In this document: in pieces, positions 45,750 through 57,394 of the stretch | Numbering within the stretch: position 1 is the first letter of the stretch | Layout of the letters: every line of letters starts with the position of its first letter | DNA from: Viola odorata | Taxonomy: Eukaryota; Streptophyta; Magnoliopsida; Malpighiales; Violaceae | Assembly: GCA_963691705.1 (NCBI GenBank) | Contig: OY829545.1 | Location: 44,813,475 to 44,877,474, forward strand | DNA: 64,000 bases | Direction: 5' to 3' | The notes under the pieces: model-generated | What the model was told of the DNA's origin: nothing | Database searches by the model: none | What the model saw: only the letters and a program-made list of their open reading frames with translations | Made by a program: the position numbers and the translations under genes

Positions 45750-47357
45750 TGATAGCATGTTCCATACTCTCTATTTTGACCTCCTTTCTAGCCCTTTCTG
45801 GGGCTCGATGCTGCTATTTGAACTTCATTTCAGCTTTACTTGCAGAATAGCATCAAAGGAGGGAAAAAGGTCGAAAAGAAGCGATTTGGGAGCATTTCTG
45901 AGGATTTCCAGTTTCGAGGCCTAGAAGGTCGAGCGATGTCAAGACCTCGACGCGAACCAGACCAGTGCGCAGTCGCAAGGCCTCGGTAGCCCTGAGCCTT
46001 CTTCAAGGAAAAGCATCTTCAAAGATCCGCCAGATTCCCAAGCGGTTCCAGAAGACAGCAGGCATGTCAGGAATCCCAGAATATTCCTTTTGCAAGGACG
46101 CGTGCTGTCATCTCCTCATTGCCCTTAGCCGTTTTGTCTCCTAGCTAGCATTAGGCTATATAAGCATAGTTTTAGGGTTTTTGTAAGGACGACTGTCCAA
46201 AGGATATTTTCACACATTAGTTTCAGCATTTTAATTTCTGGGAATCAGTTCCTTCTTCCCATCAAGAACAGCCTTTGTCTTTCCTCTTCGATAATTATTA
46301 ATCTACCGGTTTATTCTAATCCTCTTCTTACTTTTCTTGTTTAATTGTTGTATGATCTCATATACCTACTGTTTATATTATAGTATGAGTAGCTAAACAT
46401 CCCTATCTTGGTGAAGGGTGTTTCTAAGGGTTGTAGGGTACGGCTAGGAGGTCTAATGCATGCTTAATATATTCTCTTGTAGTACATGACTGTTTACCGA
46501 TTTAATGCCATGCTTGTCTAGAAATGTTAAGAGTTTGATCATCTATTAGTATTTCTGCATGAGTAACGTCATACTTCAGTGTTATAACTAACGCGAAGCC
46601 CTGGAGTTTGAGCAGACACCTAGGGGAGGCAGCGTGAGAGGCCTCACCTAGGGGTAAACAGGAATCTAGGGAGTAATACAGGTCTGACAAACCGAGCTGT
46701 TGCGCCCTAGATCTGTCTTACCTCCCCTTCATGGGCGTTCAGAGTTTAGCCTCCCTACTTCGAGCCCGGATAGGCCGGACGGTCAAGGTTACCTTTTGAT
46801 GACAAGGGAGGTAGCTGGGAGGATGGCTGAACGTCAAGGTCACCTCATATGTGGAAACGGGGGGTGACTTTTACCTAAGAAGGTAAGCAGGGGATGCGGT
46901 GTGGAAACGCGGTCCCTATAGCAGATCTGCACATGAGTCTAGAAAACTTCTGCACCAATGACTGGCCGCCCTAGAAAACAACCCGAAAGAACACCTTTCG
47001 CTAAGATTCTCTCTCTCTCTGATTTATATCTCTTTTACTCTCCTACGCTTGATTTTCCGTTCACTTGATCTTTTACATTTCGTGCCCTGGATTGCATTTT
47101 ACTTTCGTGCCCTAGATAAATACTTTACAATTCTGTTTTGTTAGCTCCCATACTCTGCGTTGATTAATTTATTAATCAACATAAACCCCCCCCCCCAGTG
47201 TTCTTACTTTGGCTAGATCGGTGCTTATTACCTTGTCATACATTCTCATTAGCAAATTAATCCTTCAATCTCTATGGTTCGACCCTGTCTTGCTCTGTAC
47301 ACATTAATTTGTGCATCTAGGCACCAGGAAAATATTAGTATATTTGAGTGACGATCA
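45750..47357 (+). repeat. Athila-1 3' LTR
   Basis: 1608 bp, from TGATAGCATG to GACGATCA, with TATATAA at 46157-46163. It differs from the 5' LTR by about 25 substitutions, one extra A near 45866, and a longer C run (C13 instead of C6) near 47185. Confidence 0.92.
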
Positions 47358-47362
47358 GTCAT
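47358..47362. other. Target site duplication GTCAT, right
   Basis: GTCAT directly follows the LTR end GACGATCA, after which the B LTR continues with GCATACG. Confidence 0.85.
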
Positions 47363-47519
47363 GCATACGAAAATAGTTCGGATTTAGCATTTCTAATAAA
47401 CATTCAAGGAAACGTTTAAGATAAGCGTACGATATTTTTATGAGCCCCGATCGATCCGTCTCTTCAAAACCATGGTTAGCAACAAGTAATAATAATGTAG
47501 GTATAAGGAAACATACATG

Positions 47520-47690
47520 ATTTTTCACTAATTACTTAACTAATTATTACAACAAGGGAGGTTGGATAACTAATTTAACTAATTATTACAACAAGTCGAA
47601 ACAATTAATGAAAGCATTAACTAATTATTACAACATGTTGATATAATTAACGAAAGCATTAACTCATTATTACAACAAGTTTAGCAATGA
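47520..47690. repeat. TTAACTAATTATTACAACA short tandem repeats
   Basis: Four imperfect copies of AACTAATTATTACAACAAG at irregular 40-55 bp spacing inside the B LTR. This position corresponds to the part of the A LTR that carries the 55-bp array. Confidence 0.7.
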
Positions 47691-48807
47691 AATATTATCA
47701 CATACACGCAATTTAAAACAACGGATAATTAAACATCATATACGAACAATAATAATACATGGAAATAAAGCGGTGGTTTGATCATGCATATAATTTTAAT
47801 GGGCCGGGCTAGGCCCATACTTGGATTTCTAGTTTTGGGATGACATGCATACGAATAATATTTACGAAAAATATTGAATAAATAAAATAGGGGTAAAAAT
47901 GTACTTTCGAGCGATGATTTAAAGTTTAACCTACAAAGCGAGAATGTTAGTGATAACTCGAAAGATAATAAATAATAAAAGCGCATATAAACATTTATTT
48001 AATTTCTAGCAAGCAAGCGATTAAATAAACATGGCAAACAAGTAAACAATTTATTTTATGCGAGCTTGCGAATATTTCATAGGAAAATTAAAACACGAAG
48101 TAAAATAAACAATTTATCGCATGTGAACATGTGAACAATTACATGCAAAAATGAAAGCAAAATAAATAGTTTACCGCATACGAGAAATCACACTACAATT
48201 AAACTCGAAAGTTTACGAAAAATAAATGGGTCGGGCTTCGATTTGATCAAAACAGTAGCTGGGCTTGGGATGAAATCAAGCCCAACCCTTATTTAATCAA
48301 GATGGGCTTGTGATGAAATCAAGCCCATCACCTTTCCATTAATTTTCCCGCCAAAGACGTTCTTCTTCTCTTTCTTCTTCCTTGCGTCGTCGGCGCCATG
48401 GCCAGCGACCAAGGTACAATCTAACCACGAAACTCACCCAAATCAACACAAATAAAACCAGCAGCCCCACAGTAAGGTAACCCAACAAAAATAGCAAGAA
48501 ATTTGACGTAAAATAGGGACAATTTCAACTAAAATGAAAATAAGCAACTAAAGCAACAATTGCTCAATTAATTAACCAAAGCTTTAAACAATCCAATTGA
48601 AGCAAGCACACTGATTTAAACTTAATAATAGAGCTTTTGAAATAATTTTGAGCAATTAATTCATCCTCTAAGAGCACAAACAAAGATTTAAAGGAAGGGT
48701 GGAGAGAGAGAGCTACCTTTGCCAGGAGAGCTTAAACCAAGAAGAAAGTGCAAGAAATTGAGAGTGAGAATGAAATTAGGTCCCTTTTCTTGTTGCTTTG
48801 AGGTCTC

Positions 48808-48817
48808 CTTTTATAGG
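48808..48817 (-). promoter_or_regulatory. Element B LTR TATA box
   Basis: The minus strand reads CTATAAAAGG about 720 bp inside the outer LTR end, comparable to the box position in the A LTR. Confidence 0.6.
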
Positions 48818-49533
48818 GAAAATTGGAGTCGGTTTGGGCGAGTGTGTGGCTGGAAACTGGTCGCCGGATTTGGGAGGAAAAGGTGACGGGGTTTGGATGA
48901 GGATACTTGGTTTGTGTGGCCAAGGATGGCTGATAGGAGGTTTGTGATGATCATCCGGCGTCGGTGAGGCTAGCTAGGTGGAAAGGTGAGGTGATTTCGG
49001 ATCAAGAATGCCTTAATGCATTAATTTGGATACGAACGGGATATTTTGGTTCGAGTTGCGGCGCGAGTGAACTCGCTTGAGATGAAAAATTTCCCAAACC
49101 GAGAGGAACAAAAGGTGTAGAAAAATAAGACATAACAACTAGTATACGGTATATAAAGAAAAAGTTTGATTTAACGTACGCATTTTCTCGTTCAAAAATG
49201 TCAAAAGTTCGGACGCAAAATAAATGCCATTACGACAAAAATTGAACGAAACCAAATTAGATGACACAAAAGAGAAAAATAGTAGGTAATTATGAATCAA
49301 AGAAATAACGCGCTCAATCTACGGTCCGAGGAAACTCACTCGGGACCGATAGAAATTCGAGCGAAAATACAGTAAAAAATATGAAAAACTAAAAAGGCAT
49401 GAAATGACGTGGAATATTAAAACAAATAGCCTAAGATAAAAAATTGACAGAAATTTGACGTAGATGAGCTAATAATGTGATATACAATAAAATGCGTAAA
49501 GTCGTGACGAAAATCCAAATTCGGGTAGCAACA

Positions 49534-49665
49534 GTCACTCAATTGTAATAATATTTCCTGATGCCTTATTGCACAATTAAAATGTGTAAATGGCAAGACA
49601 GGTGCAAACCACAGAGATTGAGGGATAAAAACTCACTTTAAGTGTATGACAAAAGCAAATGCAAC
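49534..49665 (-). repeat. Fragment of an older Athila-type LTR, minus strand
   Basis: Read on the minus strand, this ends ...TTGAGTGAC, and it aligns with the last ~130 bp of the Athila-1 LTR, including blocks matching TGTGCATCTAGGCACCAGGA and AATCTCTGTGGTTCGACCC. Only the last 5 bases of the LTR (GATCA) are missing, replaced by the end of element B. The LTR probably continues to the right, but I could not align it further. Confidence 0.7.
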
Positions 49666-49689
49666 CACATAAAACTTGTGACGGCCGGT

Positions 49690-50210
49690 CCTGATCAGAC
49701 GGCTCACTAAGAGGAGGCACACTAAGAGGAGGCACGCCCTGGCATACCTAAAAACTTAGTATCGGGAGTGAAAAGTCTTATCCTTATGGTGACCATGCTA
49801 ACGCATGCGACCCGGCAAGACAAGGGACGCCCCGACACCCCCGGGAGTGAAAAGTCCTACCCTTGTAGCAACCGCGCTAACACAGGCGGCCCACTAAGAT
49901 GAGGCACATCCCGGCGTCTCTGGGAGTGAAAAGTCCTTGTCCTTGTGATGGTCAGGCTGGTATAGATGGATCACTAAGATAAGGCACGTCCCAGAGAGAT
50001 AGTAACTCCATCCTGGAAGTGAAAAGTCCTATCCTTGTGATAACCGGGCTAACACAGACGGCTCATTAAGACGAGGCACGATTCCGGGGATTAGAGGTCA
50101 ACGCCTGGAAGTGAAAATCCTACCATTGTGATGGCCGGTATTGATCAGACAAGCTCACTAAGATGAGGCATATTCCAGGCCGATCGTGGAAATTTGGAAA
50201 TGTGAAGAGA
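49690..50210. repeat. Degenerate 78-93 bp tandem repeats
   Basis: GTGAAAAGTC(C) recurs at about 49769, 49847, 49926 and 50019, with a variant at 50111. Each is followed by CCTTGTGATGGCCGG-, GCTCACTAAGATGAGGCAC- and CCCGG-like blocks. Spacing varies from 78 to 93 bp. The block follows the Athila LTR fragment and may be inside that LTR. Confidence 0.75.
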
Positions 50211-51224
50211 AATCGTAGTCTCCCAACGAGTAACTAGATGGGAAATCCCTGGCGAAGATGGCTGGTTGAGAACGCGATACGAGTGATGCTGACGGCACCC
50301 GGATATGGAGGCACAATGACTCCTACTGGTAATTAACGTTTGTTATTACACGTTATTTTAACTAATGCCCTAAAAGCAATGATTGAGACTGTGCAGGGAC
50401 ATTACGGAAACAATGAGGAGATTGACGCTCGTGCGGGCGATAATATTAGGCAGTCTTATCTCTATGACGAGTATGCCATTAACAGTTATCGTCTTGATTC
50501 AAGAACTAACGTCAGTGGAGCATATGTACTATATCTCCTTGACGGTTATTCCTGCGGAAAGGTCCGTGTCTATTTATATAGAATTCTTCGCCACCGATCG
50601 AGAATATCTACATCGGTACGATATTGCTACGAAAACCCTCACCCTGGATTACATCCTATCGACTGAGTTATCTCTTTAGCTGAAGCGATAACGGTGCTCG
50701 AGGCTGTAACGCCTCTGGAAGGATATCGCTGATTTAAAGACATATATGACTATGACGCCGCAATATCTTATTTACTTCTATGAGTTTTATTTCTGAAGCT
50801 ATCTGCTATCTGACATTGTTCTACCTCGACATTGAAATGTGCATGATTAAGTCATATCGTGGCGCCTTGCATAATGCTCGTCATCAGTATTTGTGGTTCT
50901 ACGGATTATATGGCGATGCCGCGTTTATTCCGTTATCTGTTGGAATCTAGTTATCTTGCCGCGTTATGATGGCAGCCTTGCAAGGAATATAAAGACTTAT
51001 TATCAACATCATTATGGTATTATTGATGCCACTATCTTATTATGGGAGATTGAAAGAAAAGAGATGGCGTAAAAGAGATTAACCACAAAGGGAAACCGCA
51101 ACTAGAAGGTATATATATGATGATTGTTCAAAAATCCCTTAAAGGGTTACAAAAGACAAAGACCCCCAAAAGTAAAAGCAAAAATGGGCGGCATCAGGTA
51201 CTCAAAAAAGTATGATAGAGACTC
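50211..51224. other. Unassigned AT-rich stretch
   Basis: No convincing gene. Two overlapping plus-strand frames (50340-50679) lack recognisable motifs. A minus-strand TATATAAATA (50571-50580) is at about the distance from 49534 expected for the TATA box of the older Athila LTR, which hints that the LTR reaches at least this far. From 51060 the DNA is purine-rich and runs into the 3' end of the first minus-strand gene. Confidence 0.4.
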
Positions 51225-53657
51225 CTATTGTGCGGCAACCTCGCTATCCCCCTGCCCTTCATGGCCCCCCGTCTTCGCCCGATGAAAGTGATCATCTGTC
51301 AGGGTCCCAGACCTCTCCCGAAAAGAGTCAATAAGTTCCTCAGCGCGGTACATGTCCTCACCATGAATATCCACAAAGCAATCAAACATGATGTGGGTTG
51401 TTCTCTCGATGTACCATGTACGTTTCGCTGCTGACTCCCTCTCTAGGTTGGCTTTTTCCTCCGTCAATGCCACCTTCTCTCCATCTAGCGCGACATTCTT
51501 AGCCCTCTCAGCCGCCAGAGCAGCCTTTAGATCTGACACCTTAGCAACTTCCCGCTCTTTAGCGTCGTTTTAGTCCTTCCAGGCCATTGCTAAGGCTATC
51601 ACCAATCCCCTCGACTGTGTCTTCTTTTCTTCCCGCTCCATAGTAAGCTCCTCAGAAAGTTGGCAATGGGCGGTGTAAAGCCTATCTGTGGTAGAAGTTA
51701 GGGAGCTAACCTTGTGCGACATATACAGTGAGCAATAGTGAAACTGGGAGAAGGAAGAAAACAAGGTGGAGTGTAACAAACCCATCTGCTCGTCAGCAGT
51801 CCGAGTAAGAAACGTCTCCAGCTCCTCAGGAGACGTTAAGGCATAAGCAGATAAGAAAGAGGAAATCCCGACGGAGTTATCGCCCCCAACAGTCGCGAAT
51901 CCAGAGCTGCGCAAGTTACTCAAGTCAAGTCGATGAGTAACGGGCCCAAACTCCATCGAGCTCAAATCGGCCATCAGGTGAGGTATAGCAACCCCATCCC
52001 CAGAAGGTCGGTACATTGAGGCATTGGAAGGAATGAAGAATAGATTAGTTAGGGAGGGAGGCCGATTAGAAGAAGTACCTCCAGGAAGCCCAAAGGAACA
52101 GTGCGGTTGAAAACCTGACAAGCCAGCCCCCGTTAATTCCTCTTGGAAACCCATGACCTAGGAGAGAGTAGGAGGAAACGACGATTCGAAGGAGTTGGGC
52201 GAGGTGTCAAAGGGCCCAGAAACACCCATAGTGCCCAAAAGGTCAGAAGACTGACCACCAGAAGGTACCGATGAGGTAAAAATAACAGTAGTCTTCCCTT
52301 CGTGGATAGTAGGACCCGTGGGCAAGATCATATTTTCCCCGCTAAGCCGTGGACTCTTGACAGAGCGGCGAAGTACGTGAGACAAGTCCATATCGCCTGG
52401 TTGTGATAGGTGAATAGAGGCGGTAGTGGTGTCCTGTAGAAAGAGGAGTGAGAAGGATAAGAAAGTAAAAGAAAATATTAATAAGCGACAAGAGGCAACA
52501 CACAGGATAACACAGTCATGAAAGAAACGCGTACAGTGGCGATATCACGAACCGGCACCTCTGAAGAAGTTACCGCGTTCGAAGGAGTAAGGGCGGCAAC
52601 ACACCTTGTTCTCTTCTTCTTTTTTCTTTTTGGGGGAACTCGGGAAGAAGACGCCTGAACAGGAGCAACGGTAACGGATACGTCGGGAATAGAAATAGGA
52701 ACGGTGGTAGTTCCCTCACCAACCGCAAAAGGAGACGCTTGCACTAGATTTACAGTTACAGTAGATGACGCAACTGGATCAACAACGACAGCGACAACGG
52801 CAGCGGCGGCAACAACTTCCTCTTTATCCCTCTTTCTTAGAGCCCTCTTCTCTTGTCTCCTAATGCTTTCCGGCTTCCAACCGGGATCGGGAACTGCACA
52901 ATCATGACATAACGTTAGCGTTAGTATCGCCTGAAACAAAAAAGAAAATGACACAGCACTCACTCTCAACACATACTCGAATATCAGCCCCGCACGCCAA
53001 ATTACGAGTGTGAATAACAATGTCCAACTCGAGCAGTGTGTTGAACCAGCCTTGCTCAGGCGGAAGAAGAGTCGGCCGTCGACCCCAGGCACTATCTATG
53101 ATATTATGGTTAAAACCGGTCTGCCACCGGGGGCTAGGCAGTTCGTTGACAAAGAATTCTTTTTTCCAATCATCAATGGAAGACTCAAGGTGCAGGATTT
53201 TCCAGGTGAAGGGTTTAAGAGAGTCATCATCACAACGAGGCGATATCGCTATCACACCTCTACGACTATACAATTGGAAAAATGATTTAAGTAATAAAAA
53301 GGAAGGAGAGTCAATCCCTTTGTATTTACAGAGTTCCAGAAACGCGTAAATGCAATAGTATGCGTTGGGAGTTAATTGAACGGGACTCACATCTAGAGCA
53401 ACAAGCAGATTTTCAACGAAAGAATGAAGAGGAAATTTGAAACCATAGCCAAACATCTTGGCATACAAAAGCCTACTGTTGCCAGGCATCACACTATTGA
53501 GGCGAAGTGAATCAGAGGCAACAGAAACCTTACAATCCTCAGGAATATGGGTATTGTATTTAGTTAAATGGTCTTGAAGTATGGATGGAGAGGTGATGGT
53601 GGTGATAGTGTTTTTAATTTTTTCTTCATCAATAGACTTGGAACGAGTTCTAGCCAT
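51225..53657 (-). pseudogene. Gene P1: PF04195-like ('putative gypsy type transposon') protein, three exons, two stops
   Basis: ATG at 53657 (MARTRSKSIDEEKIKN). Proposed exons are 53657-52964, 52893-52535 and 52433-51225. The 70-bp and ~101-bp introns have GT..AG ends and preserve frame (phase 1, then phase 0). Exon 1 has the family-like core: FGYGFKFPLHSFVENLLVAL, VQLTPNAYYCIYAFLELC, FFQLYSRRGVIAISPR and PRWQTGFN. Exon 2 is basic then Ala/Val-rich and ends in a PPKRKKKKRTR nuclear-localisation-like cluster. Exon 3 is Ser/Pro-rich and ends in a coiled coil (ALAAERAKNVALDGEKVALT). In-frame TAG at 52158 and TAA at 51570 interrupt exon 3. PF04195 function is unknown. The family is common as extra ORFs of gypsy elements. 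Confidence 0.6.
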
Positions 53658-53825
53658 GGCAAAAAAATAAAGAGAAGATGAAGAAGATGACAGAGGAGGG
53701 TAGAAATACCTTTCTGGGAGAGAAACTCGGAATGCCCAAATAATGTAAGGAAGAAACACAAGTCGGCTTGAGAGGATGAAGGGAAAATAGAATGACAAAA
53801 GAGGGAAAAAGAAGCATGTGTTGGG

Positions 53826-53832
53826 TTTTATA
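53826..53832 (-). promoter_or_regulatory. TATA box of gene P1
   Basis: The minus strand reads GGTTATAAAACCC 170 bp upstream of the P1 ATG. Confidence 0.55.
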
Positions 53833-54330
53833 ACCCTAGCAGTTAGACAAAATGACTGTCATAACAGTCATCGCGTGTGTGACGCGTTAAAAGGAAAAGA
53901 CACAAGCAATGAGTATGATTCTAGAGAAACGAGAAGACGCTTCGATCTCGCCAATTCCTAGGGCGCGCCAACCCTTAGTGCCTCCGGGAACAGACACGTG
54001 TATCCTGGCCATCATGATTTCTCTCTCGTATTAATGAGGGAATCCCGAGCATTAAATGCTCTGAAAAAGAGGATCGATTTTCAAACTTAGACAGACGCGG
54101 TAACGCGGAGACCAAGATAAAGCAGCGCAGCGTTAACTCCACTGACAGTTGTTGAGATAACGCAAAGGAAAGGGATAACGCGACAGAAATCAGTCGTTAT
54201 TAAAAGGAGAATTCTAGACAAGGCAGGCATTATTAATTATTATAAACGGAATTGAATCAATGTTTGAAGTAAAAAAGAAATAAAGACGAGTAAAGTCTTT
54301 AACGTCCTCTGCGGCACCAACACCATCCGA
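53833..54330. other. Spacer between P1 and P2
   Basis: No gene seen. It is rich in TAACG, GATAACG and GACGCG motifs that also occur in the other spacers and in 50690-50780 and 58610-58700. Confidence 0.55.
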
Positions 54331-56476
54331 CTACAGGAGCGCTTCGGTATTGCCGCCATCCTCTCCATCTTCCTCTCCTGAAGAAAGAAAACCCTCTTTG
54401 CTCCCATCTATCTCGTTCATTTTTTCAGAGGCATAATCGGTTATCTTAGCAGGGTCGAAAGTCTTACTGCGATAGTAGTCCGCGAATCCGGCGGTAAAGG
54501 CCCACATTGTCGTCTTCTTCCACCAGGATATCTTGGAGGGAACCTTTGCTAAATCCGCATTGCAAGCCAATATCTCTTCATGAAGAAGAGAATTTATCTT
54601 GTCAGCTGCTACCAACTCTGCCTCTAAAAACTCAACTTTAGCTTTCCCCTTAGATCTTTCCCTTGTAAGTTCAGCACGACAATCTTTCAGCTCTGCCAAG
54701 GTACGATTCTGAATGCACGTTAACTCCTTCACTTTAGTCGAAGCGGCATCCGATTGCTTTTTTGAGTCGGGGGAACCTCGAAGCTTGTCACCATGAGCGT
54801 TAAGAAAGTAATGCACTTTGCAGAAACTGGCCAGTGCGTCATTCAGAACGTGTGCATGTTGAATGTCGGGGGAAAGCCGCAATAACTCTTCTTTACCCAC
54901 CAGGATGGCAGACAGCTGATCTCTCGATAACGGGTCCGACACCCCGAAGGCACGAAGCCCGCTAGTTGCAAAGGTTGACAAATCCAACCGGTAAGAAGGA
55001 ACCGTTTGAAGACCCTGAGGGGAAAGATTGGCGATAAGAGTGGGAGCGAAACCTTTGACAGAAACATCAACGCCCGAAATAGAAGTAAAGAATAACGGTT
55101 GTGGACCCCCAGTCGGTGGGTCAGGCAGTGTAGTTGAGCCAGGAGTTGGCATTACCACGTCAGGAATGCAGGAGGAAATGGGAGAGTCAAGGACGTTAAG
55201 TGGCGGAAGTGAATCTGCCACTAGTGGAGCCTCAGTGACCATTGGAGGAATGACAGTTGACGCCTCAGTAACCTTTGTCGCCTGAGAAGTACTCGCTACG
55301 GTAGAAACGTCAACACTCGTAGTGGGGACTTCATCAACCTTCTTTGAAAAGATCTCAATAGCTTGAGCAGTTTTCTCAACTCTGAGTTTCTTCCGTTGAG
55401 TTGCGGAAGCGTGGCGAAGCTCTGTCTCGATATCCATATCCTCGTTGTCGCTCTCAGTTATACTAGTTACGGGTCGGATTAAAGTTGCTCCTCTGCCCCG
55501 AACCGGTAACCAATTGTCAAGAAAACGAGAGGCTCGAGCAGGAATACCGCGCCCTCCCCCTTGTGACTGTCTTAGTTCTCATCTTCTTTAGCGGAGTACT
55601 TTGATGGCTAGGACCCTCGGGTGGTGGAGAAGCTGGTAACGTTTGAAGCGGCACCACGTTCAGAGGGGCATTATTCATTCCGGGTGATCGACCCTTACCG
55701 TTTTCTGCCAATGAAGTGTATTAGAATAGCAAGCAAGTCAAAGCGATAACGTGAGAAGAGAAAAGCTCACCTATAATGCACTCTTCCAGGCGCCTGTACA
55801 AAGCAAATTTCCGAATACGGAAAGATGTATCTATCTCTAGTAAGGCGTTAGCATGAGCTAACTCATCCCTAGACAATACCACCGGATTTACCTAGGCAGC
55901 ACTAGTAATCTCTCGATTGAAACCCCCGCGCCACAAACGGGAAGGCAGTTCGAGAATGAAGAAACCGCTCTTCCAATCAACCACGGTCTCTTCAAAGCCC
56001 TGAAACTTCTGCCAAAATGACTGCACAAACGCGTCATTCCATCTTGGGGCGATATCAACTAAACAATTACGACAACTTAGACTGAAGAATTTGCAGAATA
56101 AATTGACAGAGGGGGTAAGGATATTCTTCATCTCGCAAGCACGAATAAAAGCATAAATCCCACACCAAGAAGAGGGAGTTATCTGGACAGGATTAAGATC
56201 ATATCGGCGCAACAATTTCTCTACAGAGGTATGAATTGGGAAACGAAAGCCATAAAGGAACATCTTAAATTAAACCAATCTATATCTTCCCCACAATGGA
56301 TCGTGAAGCCGAAAACTGTCCTCAGGAATGTGAGGGAAATAGTCAGGGGGAAAAGAGATATTGTGACCCTCTAGTTCGACCTTCAGAACCGTCGGGCACG
56401 AAAAAATACTGTGCGTTCTTTCGATTTCTGGATCAAAGGGTCTCTGAAGACCCCTGGTGGCCCTAGTATGGCGCAT
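54331..56476 (-). pseudogene. Gene P2: PF04195-like protein, two exons, two stops and one frameshift
   Basis: ATG at 56476 (MRHTRATRGLQRPFDPEIER). Exon 1 (56476-55771) has the same core as P1 (FLYGFRFPIHTSVEKLLRRY, VQITPSSWCGIYAFIRAC, RLWRGGFN), with TAA at 56270 and TAG at 55892. A 66-bp GT..AG intron (55705-55770) sits in phase 1, like intron 1 of P1. In exon 2 (55704-54331) the frame shifts near a C5 run at ~55555, then stays open for 368+ residues. It is Ser/Thr/Pro-rich, then a coiled coil (about 54840-54560), then FADYYRSKTFDPAKI and an acidic tail (SSGEEDGEDGG). P1 and P2 are ancient duplicates by layout. Function unknown. Confidence 0.6.
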
Positions 56477-56971
56477 AGCGAACCAGTAAAATGAAAATTA
56501 GAACGAAAGAGGAGCAAAGTACCTTGAAGAAGAAAGCGATGAATAGACTACCGGCACTAACGAACGATTGAAGAAATTTTCCTCGAGTGAAAGAAGAAGT
56601 AGAGAAAGAGAATGGCAGAGAAAATTTAAAGCGCGAGCAAAAGTGTTAGAAGGGGAGAGTTGTTTCCTTTTAAAGGTCAAACCCAATGGCTGATCAACCT
56701 ATGGAAACAAGACACGCGCAAAATGGAAAGTGACACGTGGAAAGACATCAGAAGAATATTTATGGCTAAGCATTTATATCTTCGAAGGAAGGCGGTTGAC
56801 AACTGGAAGTTAAAAAAATTGTTATAGCGAACGGTAACCAACCGCTCAGCGTTAACTGTCCAATCCTTGGGGAATTAACGTGAGAATATAACAACAAGAG
56901 AAGAAAAATGAAGGGCGTTACTTTATTCATAAAGAGCCATGCGGCATCTACAATAGGCATGATGTATAAAG
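56477..56971. other. Spacer between P2 and P3
   Basis: Contains a weak minus-strand TATA-like TTTAAAA (~56667-56673), ~190 bp before the P2 ATG. No gene supported. Confidence 0.45.
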
Positions 56972-57394
56972 TTAGTCGTCATTAGGCCAATTAGAGGGCC
57001 AATAGGAATTATATCCATCCGAAGAAGGCAACCCCTCGTCAATAAGAGGGAAAGACTCCTCAACCTTTTTCTCTTGACCCAGCTTTGACAAACTTGAATC
57101 TCCCTTAGCAGCAGGAGCCGTTATCTCAACACTAGTATCACCGATAGAACTTCTTTCCATGAAATGGTCAATATGAGGAAATAGTTCGTCACCCCTCCGC
57201 GCAGTAGGGACATAGAAGTTAGAAGACAGGTTGGCTGCCCTTGAGGTTCTCCTCTTCGTTCTCTTACAACCCTTACGGCGAGGTAACCGCCTCTTCAGGA
57301 ATGATGGCGAAGGAGGATCATCGGAATTAGGAGAAGTGGGAGGAGTCGGTGGAGAATCACGTTCGGCAACATCCAAGGAATATGAATCAGCCAT
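56972..57394 (-). CDS. Gene P3: 140-aa basic/acidic protein of unknown function
   Basis: A complete single-exon frame, MADSYSLDVAERDSPPTPPT to SNWPNDD. Residues 10-35 are Pro/Ser-rich. Residues ~32-52 form a strongly basic, nuclear-localisation-like cluster (KRRLPRRKGCKRTKRRTSR). The rest is polar and acidic. No family recognised. It is in tandem with P2 and P4 on the same strand, with a weak TATA-like TTATTTAA on the minus strand about 70 bp upstream. It is one of only two undamaged frames in the cluster. It could be the C-terminal-less derivative of a longer member, or an independent extra ORF of a Tat-lineage element. Confidence 0.5.
   Translation of the reverse strand: MADSYSLDVAERDSPPTPPTSPNSDDPPSPSFLKRRLPRRKGCKRTKRRTSRAANLSSNFYVPTARRGDELFPHIDHFMERSSIGDTSVEITAPAAKGDSSLSKLGQEKKVEESFPLIDEGLPSSDGYNSYWPSNWPNDD

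Larger units (their letters stand above)
34506..47357 (+). mobile_element. Athila-1: complete Athila-type LTR retrotransposon
   Basis: A 12,852-bp element with two LTRs of ~1.6 kb, flanked by a 5-bp target duplication GTCAT. The order is LTR, tRNA-Asp PBS, gag-protease, pol (RT, RNase H, integrase), spacer, env-position ORF, long 3' region, PPT and LTR. The gag type, tRNA-Asp primer and the ATHILA-family ORF after pol identify the Athila lineage. LTRs differ at about 25 substitutions by eye (~1.5%), so the insertion is fairly young. It is inserted in the LTR of element B. Confidence 0.95.
28748..49533 (-). mobile_element. Ogre-type element 'B', degraded, interrupted by element A and Athila-1
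   Basis: An older relative of A on the minus strand. Reading from the right it has a 5' LTR (split in two), degenerate PBS, leader, ORF1 remnant, and gag cut by the A insertion at 28747/28748. The rest of gag, any pol and the 3' LTR must lie left of the window beyond the A array, or be lost. Coordinates span Athila-1 (34506-47357), which is not part of B. Confidence 0.85.
47363..49533 (-). repeat. Element B 5' LTR, outer part
   Basis: Continues the LTR after the Athila-1 insertion and ends at GGGTAGCAACA, parallel to GGGTATCAACA in A. Joined length would be about 2.8 kb. It includes AT-rich short repeats, GGGC(C)-rich motifs (47800-48330) shared with the A LTR, and a minus-strand TATA box. 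No protein-coding gene seen. Confidence 0.85.

Noticed and set aside
50340..50679. Two overlapping ~100-aa plus frames
   Set aside because: No motif, both frames equally open, and they lie in a probable LTR remnant.
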